Assembly: GCA_021151835.1 (NCBI GenBank)
Contig: JAGKWO010000008.1
Coordinates: 1 to 64,000, forward strand
DNA length: 64,000 nucleotides
Source: Gammaproteobacteria bacterium
Lineage (GTDB): Bacteria; Pseudomonadota; Gammaproteobacteria; Pseudomonadales; Cellvibrionaceae
Direction: 5' to 3'
The stretch's first letter is position 1, and every line of letters starts with the position of its first letter. Under the pieces are notes generated by a model, which worked only from the letters and a program-made list of their open reading frames with translations, was not told the origin of the DNA and did no database searches. Of this stretch, positions 60,118 through 64,000 are shown piece after piece. Made by a program: the position numbers and the translations under genes.

Positions 60118-60503
60118 TCGGTTATCGGAAGGTGGCCTGTGAGCGGGACCTCATTGGTTATTCGTTATTGGAAACCAGTGCTGACAAGTCGCTTTGCTTT
60201 AAATGCTGATCATGAGCAGCCTTTTTTACAGGTGATGAATAATGCAATTCGGAGTACGGGTATTGTTAAAAAGCTGCCCGGGCGAGCAGCAAACTGTGAT
60301 CTTGTACTTTGTATTCGCTTTGGCTGTTGTGATCTGATAAATCCGCCAATTTCCTCTGTTGTATTGACCTCGCCAGCAATGCCCCTGGGCGTTCTGAAAG
60401 CGGCGGTTTTTAAGGAACAATAATAAGAGCATCTACAGAAATTTTTCGGCCTGGTCTCGCTTTACCGCAACCCGTACCCCCAATAACAAGCGAGAATTGT
60501 TTT
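60118..60503. other. Leader region of the pectate lyase gene, no gene seen
   Basis: About 385 bases between the LysR gene and the pectate lyase. No frame with a credible start and codon pattern, and the xylanase-type operator is absent. A promoter for the lyase must lie here but no strong pair was found. Confidence 0.35.
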
Positions 60504-62201
60504 ATGAACATGACCTCTAGCACATGCTTTTTGCGCAAAAAAACCAACTTCAAGATTTCCTGTATAGCCGCCACTATAGCCCTGTTCAGCGGGAGCCATG
60601 CCTTTGCGGCGGCAACGGGCGGATTTTCTACCACAGACGGTGGCAATGTCTCGGGCGCCAAAACGTTTTCAGCGGCCACCTTTGAGGAAATTAACACCAT
60701 CCTCGCTAACGCGCGCCTGGATGCCAATGGCGATAAAGTGTCCGGCGGTGCTTATCCGGTCATCATCACTTACACCGGCAATGAAGATGCGCTGATTGCC
60801 CAGGTAATTAAGGATCACACCGTCGATTCATCCGGCAACTGCCCCAAGCCACGCTGGAGTGATACTTACCGCAAAGTAGAAATCAAGGAATTTACCAAAG
60901 GTGTCACCATTATCGGTGCTAACGGTTCTTCCGCAAATTTCGGGGTGGTGGTGAACAAATCCAGCAATGTGATTATTCGCAATATGAAAATCGGTGCCTT
61001 GGCCGGTGCGAGCAACGATGCGGATATGATCCGAATCGACAGCGGTTCAAATGTGTGGGTTGATCACAACGAATTGTTTGCAGTGAATAATGAATGTAAA
61101 GGTTCACCGGATGGCGACCTGACATTTGAAAGTGCGATCGATATTAAAAAGGATTCGCACAATATCACCGTGTCCTACAACTATATCCACGACAGTAAAA
61201 AAGTCGGGCTGGATGGCTCGAGCAGCAGTGATATCGCCGGCGGCCGCGAAATTACGTTCCATCACAACGTCTATAAAAACGTGAATGCGCGTTTGCCATT
61301 ACAGCGTGGTGGCTGGACGCACATGTATAACAACCTTTACGACGGTATTACCGATTCCGGCATTAACGTGCGCCAGGCCGGTTACTCGTTGATTGAAAGC
61401 AACTGGTTCCAGAATGCAAAAAATCCGGTCACCTGCCGTTACGACAGCAGCAACTGTGGCTTTTGGGATTTGCGCAACAACAACGTGAAATCGCCGGCGG
61501 ATTTTGCGACTTACAATATCACCTGGAGCAGCGGCGGCACGGTGGATGCGACCAACTGGACCACCACCGCGCCCTTCCCGATCAGCATTCCCTACAGTTA
61601 TTCACCGGTTACGCCGCAATGTGTGAAAGACAAACTCGCCGGTGTGGCCGGTGTGGGTAAAAACGGCGCGACCCTGACGTCTTCCGCATGTGGCATTACC
61701 TCGTCTTCAGCGCCAAGTTCGGTACCGGTATCGTCCAGCAAGTCATCAAGTTCTGTTGTGGTGAGTTCATCGAGCCGATCATCCAGCTCAGTGGTCGCAA
61801 GTTCATCAAGCAAGGTGTCCAGCTCGGTGCTTTCTTCCAGTAAGTCATCCAGTTCCGTTGTATCGAGTAAATCATCCAGTTCGGTGGCGAGTAGCACTGC
61901 AACCACGGGTAACTGCAGTTATGTGATTGTGAATAACTGGGGCTCGGGTTTTGTGGGTGCGATCCGTATTACCAACAAAGGTACCAGTGCGATTAATGGC
62001 TGGAATGTGAGCTGGAAATATTCCAATGGCACCACCTTGAGTGGCACCTGGAACGCTAACTTCTCCGGCAGCAATCCGTACACGGCGAGCAACCTGAGCT
62101 GGAATGCCAGCATCCAGCCCGGCCAGACGGTGGAGTTCGGCTTCCAGGGTAATCACGCGGCGGCGGAAATCCCGGTGGTAACCGGATCTGTGTGTAATTA
62201 A
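60504..62201 (+). CDS. Secreted PL1 pectate lyase with serine-rich linker and CBM2
   Basis: 565 residues. Signal peptide to about residue 35 (FSGSHAFA). PL1 parallel beta-helix at about 36-395 with NVWVDHNELF (calcium region), ITFHHNVYKNVNARLPLQRG (catalytic Arg region) and GWTHMYNNLYDG. It cleaves polygalacturonate by beta-elimination with calcium. A Ser/Val-rich linker of about 70 residues separates it from a C-terminal CBM2a (about 470-565) with surface Trp residues (NNWGSGFVGAIRITNKG, INGWNVSWKYSNG, LSWNASIQPGQTV), which anchors the enzyme to cellulose in plant cell walls. Serine linkers match those of the xylanase in this window. Secretion is probably Sec plus type II. Confidence 0.94.
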   Translation: MNMTSSTCFLRKKTNFKISCIAATIALFSGSHAFAAATGGFSTTDGGNVSGAKTFSAATFEEINTILANARLDANGDKVSGGAYPVIITYTGNEDALIAQVIKDHTVDSSGNCPKPRWSDTYRKVEIKEFTKGVTIIGANGSSANFGVVVNKSSNVIIRNMKIGALAGASNDADMIRIDSGSNVWVDHNELFAVNNECKGSPDGDLTFESAIDIKKDSHNITVSYNYIHDSKKVGLDGSSSSDIAGGREITFHHNVYKNVNARLPLQRGGWTHMYNNLYDGITDSGINVRQAGYSLIESNWFQNAKNPVTCRYDSSNCGFWDLRNNNVKSPADFATYNITWSSGGTVDATNWTTTAPFPISIPYSYSPVTPQCVKDKLAGVAGVGKNGATLTSSACGITSSSAPSSVPVSSSKSSSSVVVSSSSRSSSSVVASSSSKVSSSVLSSSKSSSSVVSSKSSSSVASSTATTGNCSYVIVNNWGSGFVGAIRITNKGTSAINGWNVSWKYSNGTTLSGTWNANFSGSNPYTASNLSWNASIQPGQTVEFGFQGNHAAAEIPVVTGSVCN

Positions 62202-62256
62202 CACGGAAACCAGCGCTGATGATGCTAATCGTCAGCGTTTAAGATGCCTAATAAAA

Positions 62257-62276
62257 AACCCCGGCTTGCGCCGGGT
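62257..62276 (-). terminator. Intrinsic terminator between pectate lyase and TonB receptor genes
   Basis: A CCCGGC / GCCGGG stem with loop of 4; the minus strand continues with six T, so it ends the leftward receptor transcript, and may also serve the lyase gene. Confidence 0.7.
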
Positions 62277-62358
62277 TCAGTGGTAATCCTGGATGAGGTC
62301 AGCGTTAGCTCGGCAAACCAGAAGTCACTTTGGTACTCAACATAATCCAGGAAAATGC

Positions 62359-62393
62359 GTAGCCCGTATTTCGTTACACTCCATACGGGCTAC
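62359..62393. repeat. REP-like palindrome with GTAG foot
   Basis: A perfect 11-bp stem GTAGCCCGTAT (62359-62369) and ATACGGGCTAC (62383-62393) around a 13-nt loop, 9 bp after the TonB receptor stop. The GTAG start and the CCCG stem are typical of repetitive extragenic palindromes mobilised by RAYT transposases. Only one copy is in this window, so its repetitive nature cannot be confirmed here; a plain terminator-like hairpin is the alternative. Confidence 0.55.
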
Positions 62394-62401
62394 ATGGTGC
62401 T

Positions 62402-64000
62402 TTAGAACGACCGTTGGTAACCCAAGCTGAAACTGCGACCAACGCCAGTAAAGTTGCGGATATCATTCGGACTGCTTTGCGAATAGTAGGTGAAATAATA
62501 CTCGTCCGTCAGGTTCTGCACCGCCAGGCTGATGGTGCCATCAAAGGCGGCCATAGTCGCGCTCATATCGTAGGTGGTGTAGCCATTAAAACGGTTGGTG
62601 ATCGCACCTGCGCTGTTCTTCACATCGCGATCAAATAAATAATTGGCTTGCAAACGTGTATCGATGCTAGCGCTCCAGCTGCGATCCCAACTGATATTCA
62701 CGCGGTCCGGCGAAATATTGGTGCCACCCAGGTCGGAATCCACGCGGCCATCTTTATTGGAGTCATAGCGACCGGTGGCTTCGGCGTAACGCAGGCCGAG
62801 TAAATCCACATCCGTGGCCGCCCAGGAGGTAGTGAATTCGATACCGTCGATTTCGGTTTTTTCGCGCAACATGGTGAAAATGCCATCGGCATCGCGTTCC
62901 AGGCGCTCGCCAAACTCCGAGCTGGATTCGTAATAACTCAATTGCGCGCTTACTGCGCCGGTTTTAAATTCCACACCGAATTCGCTGCCTTCCGTCAATA
63001 CCGGTTTTAAATCCAGGAAACTCTCCACACTTTGGTTGGGCTGGTTAATACCGCGCAATACGCGGCCTACATCGGGCATGGAAAACGCTTCTGCGTAATT
63101 GGCGAATACCCGCCACGCATTGGTGATCTGGTAAGTGCCGCCGTAGTTATAAAGTGTTTCGGAAAATTCCGGTGAACCGCCTTTCACAAAGCGGCTGCCG
63201 TAAGAGCGCAGCGTGGTGAAGTCATTCACTTTAAGTTTGGATTTTTCGTAACGCACACCGCTGGTCAGTGTCAGTTTTTCGATGCCGGTAAATTCCGCTT
63301 GCAAATAAGGCGCGGCATTTTCGTACTCGCTTGGCGGAACCCAGGCGCGGCCGGTCTGGATTAATTCCTGCCAGGTTTTGTCTTTTAACAAATCCACACC
63401 ATACACCACATTCACCGGCACATTGGCCACGCGGTCTTTGACCAGCGTAATCTTTGCGCCGATTTTCTCCGAATTATTTTGCGATTGGTCAATCAGGTTC
63501 GGGCCGTAGGCCGGGTCCTGGAATGTCGCCAGTGGAACGGCTTCCGCGCCGTAAGTTGCGGCAAAATCCTGACTGAAACCTTGCACACGCAATTTGTGGC
63601 CGAGGAAATCGTCGTTGGTGTAATTCAAACTGATTGCCGTTACTTCGTTGCGCGCACCTTCGCCGATAATATCGCCCTTCACCGCGCCGCTGGGAACTCC
63701 CGCCGAGACTTTTCCAGGAACAGACACCCAATTATTTTTGTTTTCGATTTTGTAGCGATTCACCATTAATTCGATGCGCTGGTCATCCCAGTCATAACCT
63801 CCTTTCACAAAACCGTTCACCGATTTTGAATCCATGGTATCGCCCTGGGTGTTGTCGGCGCCGATAATCTGGCCCTTGCCGTCATAAGCCACACCGTTAT
63901 CGCGCCAGCTCAGGCTCGCGATAAAATCGGCAGCGCCGATGCTGTTGGAAATGCTGTAATTCAACCCGTAATCCGCGCTTTCGCCCACATCTTCGCTCTG
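62402..64000 (-). CDS. TonB-dependent outer-membrane receptor, 5'-partial
   Basis: The frame is open from the right window edge, so only the C-terminal 532 residues or so are seen. They show alternating beta-strand pattern of a 22-strand receptor barrel: LTSGVRYEKSKL, YNYGGTYQITNAWRVFANYA, EAFSMPDVGRVLRG, and the terminal NLTDEYYFTYYSQSSPNDIR ending in GRSFSLGYQRSF, a C-terminal aromatic signature for barrel assembly. The plug domain and TonB box lie outside. Location next to a pectate lyase might suggest carbohydrate uptake, but EAFSMPD and the overall sequence also suit siderophore receptors; the ligand is unresolved. Confidence 0.9.
   Translation of the reverse strand, partial: QSEDVGESADYGLNYSISNSIGAADFIASLSWRDNGVAYDGKGQIIGADNTQGDTMDSKSVNGFVKGGYDWDDQRIELMVNRYKIENKNNWVSVPGKVSAGVPSGAVKGDIIGEGARNEVTAISLNYTNDDFLGHKLRVQGFSQDFAATYGAEAVPLATFQDPAYGPNLIDQSQNNSEKIGAKITLVKDRVANVPVNVVYGVDLLKDKTWQELIQTGRAWVPPSEYENAAPYLQAEFTGIEKLTLTSGVRYEKSKLKVNDFTTLRSYGSRFVKGGSPEFSETLYNYGGTYQITNAWRVFANYAEAFSMPDVGRVLRGINQPNQSVESFLDLKPVLTEGSEFGVEFKTGAVSAQLSYYESSSEFGERLERDADGIFTMLREKTEIDGIEFTTSWAATDVDLLGLRYAEATGRYDSNKDGRVDSDLGGTNISPDRVNISWDRSWSASIDTRLQANYLFDRDVKNSAGAITNRFNGYTTYDMSATMAAFDGTISLAVQNLTDEYYFTYYSQSSPNDIRNFTGVGRSFSLGYQRSF

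Noticed and set aside
61700..61900. Tandem short repeats resembling a CRISPR or satellite array
   Set aside because: The repetition comes from Ser/Val codons in the linker (AGTTCA/TCATCC-type units); repeats are short, in frame and without regular spacers.
61598..61906. A 100-codon leftward frame rich in Leu, Asp and Glu inside the pectate lyase gene
   Set aside because: It is the antisense image of the serine-rich linker codons of a clearly real gene; it has no ribosome binding site or domain of its own.

Overview
The window looks like chromosomal DNA of a plant-polysaccharide-degrading gammaproteobacterium of the Cellvibrio type. The pointers are two secreted GH11 xylanases (one a GH11-CBM60-CE4-CBM10 enzyme joined by serine-rich linkers), a secreted PL1 pectate lyase with a serine-rich linker and CBM2, two secreted GH16 glucanases, and a TonB-dependent receptor. 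The genus call is inference from domain architecture; no rRNA, tRNA or CRISPR array was seen.

Region 1 (about 1-15.2 kb) is visibly richer in A+T than the rest, carries mostly unfamiliar genes, and reads as an acquired accessory or defence island. It holds a two-HKD phospholipase D-like protein (open to the left edge), a small unknown gene, a 1109-residue unknown protein, a divergent roughly 1340-residue protein joining an XRE helix-turn-helix, a PD-(D/E)XK nuclease-like domain, a P-loop NTPase and a long helical tail (Avs/STAND-like plan) behind an inverted-repeat operator, a zinc-finger/HNH-like protein, and a lipoprotein plus OmpA-type lipoprotein pair. Strong terminators and a SymE-like toxin gene mark its right side.

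Region 2 (15.3-23.3 kb) is the xylan block. Two xylanase genes share a duplicated promoter: palindromes of the form ACCATA-N4-TATGGT sit exactly 4 nt upstream of TTGACA boxes, followed by a conserved leader. Two tandem paralogous membrane-anchored helical-repeat proteins lie between them, and a transglutaminase-like lipoprotein follows.

Region 3 (23.3-34.1 kb) holds a TSUP permease with an Lgt paralogue, a CHASE-PAS-GGDEF-EAL protein, a full-length CDF metal exporter, a YkgJ cysteine-cluster protein, and a compact three-gene operon: a ketoacyl-synthase-like protein without recognisable catalytic residues, a transglutaminase/papain-fold protein, and an exported protein ending in a chagasin-like beta domain. 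The last operon is a candidate effector/inhibitor module.

Region 4 (34.1-46.5 kb) carries a czcI-like/czcCBA/short-CDF heavy-metal efflux cluster, a three-gene glycolipid-type cluster (MGDG-synthase-like glycosyltransferase, YkoP-like protein, polysaccharide deacetylase), an ArsJ-like exporter without its GAPDH partner, and a membrane-anchored AraC-type regulator.

Region 5 (46.5-64 kb) has the GH16 pair, an SOS-box-controlled PA0069-type radical SAM gene, a MocR-type regulator and ccoG, a large lectin-decorated HEXXH protein, ohr/ohrR with a set of TTA-N-CGCG-N-TAA operators, a PACE efflux pump with a divergent LysR regulator, the pectate lyase, and a TonB-dependent receptor that runs off the right edge.
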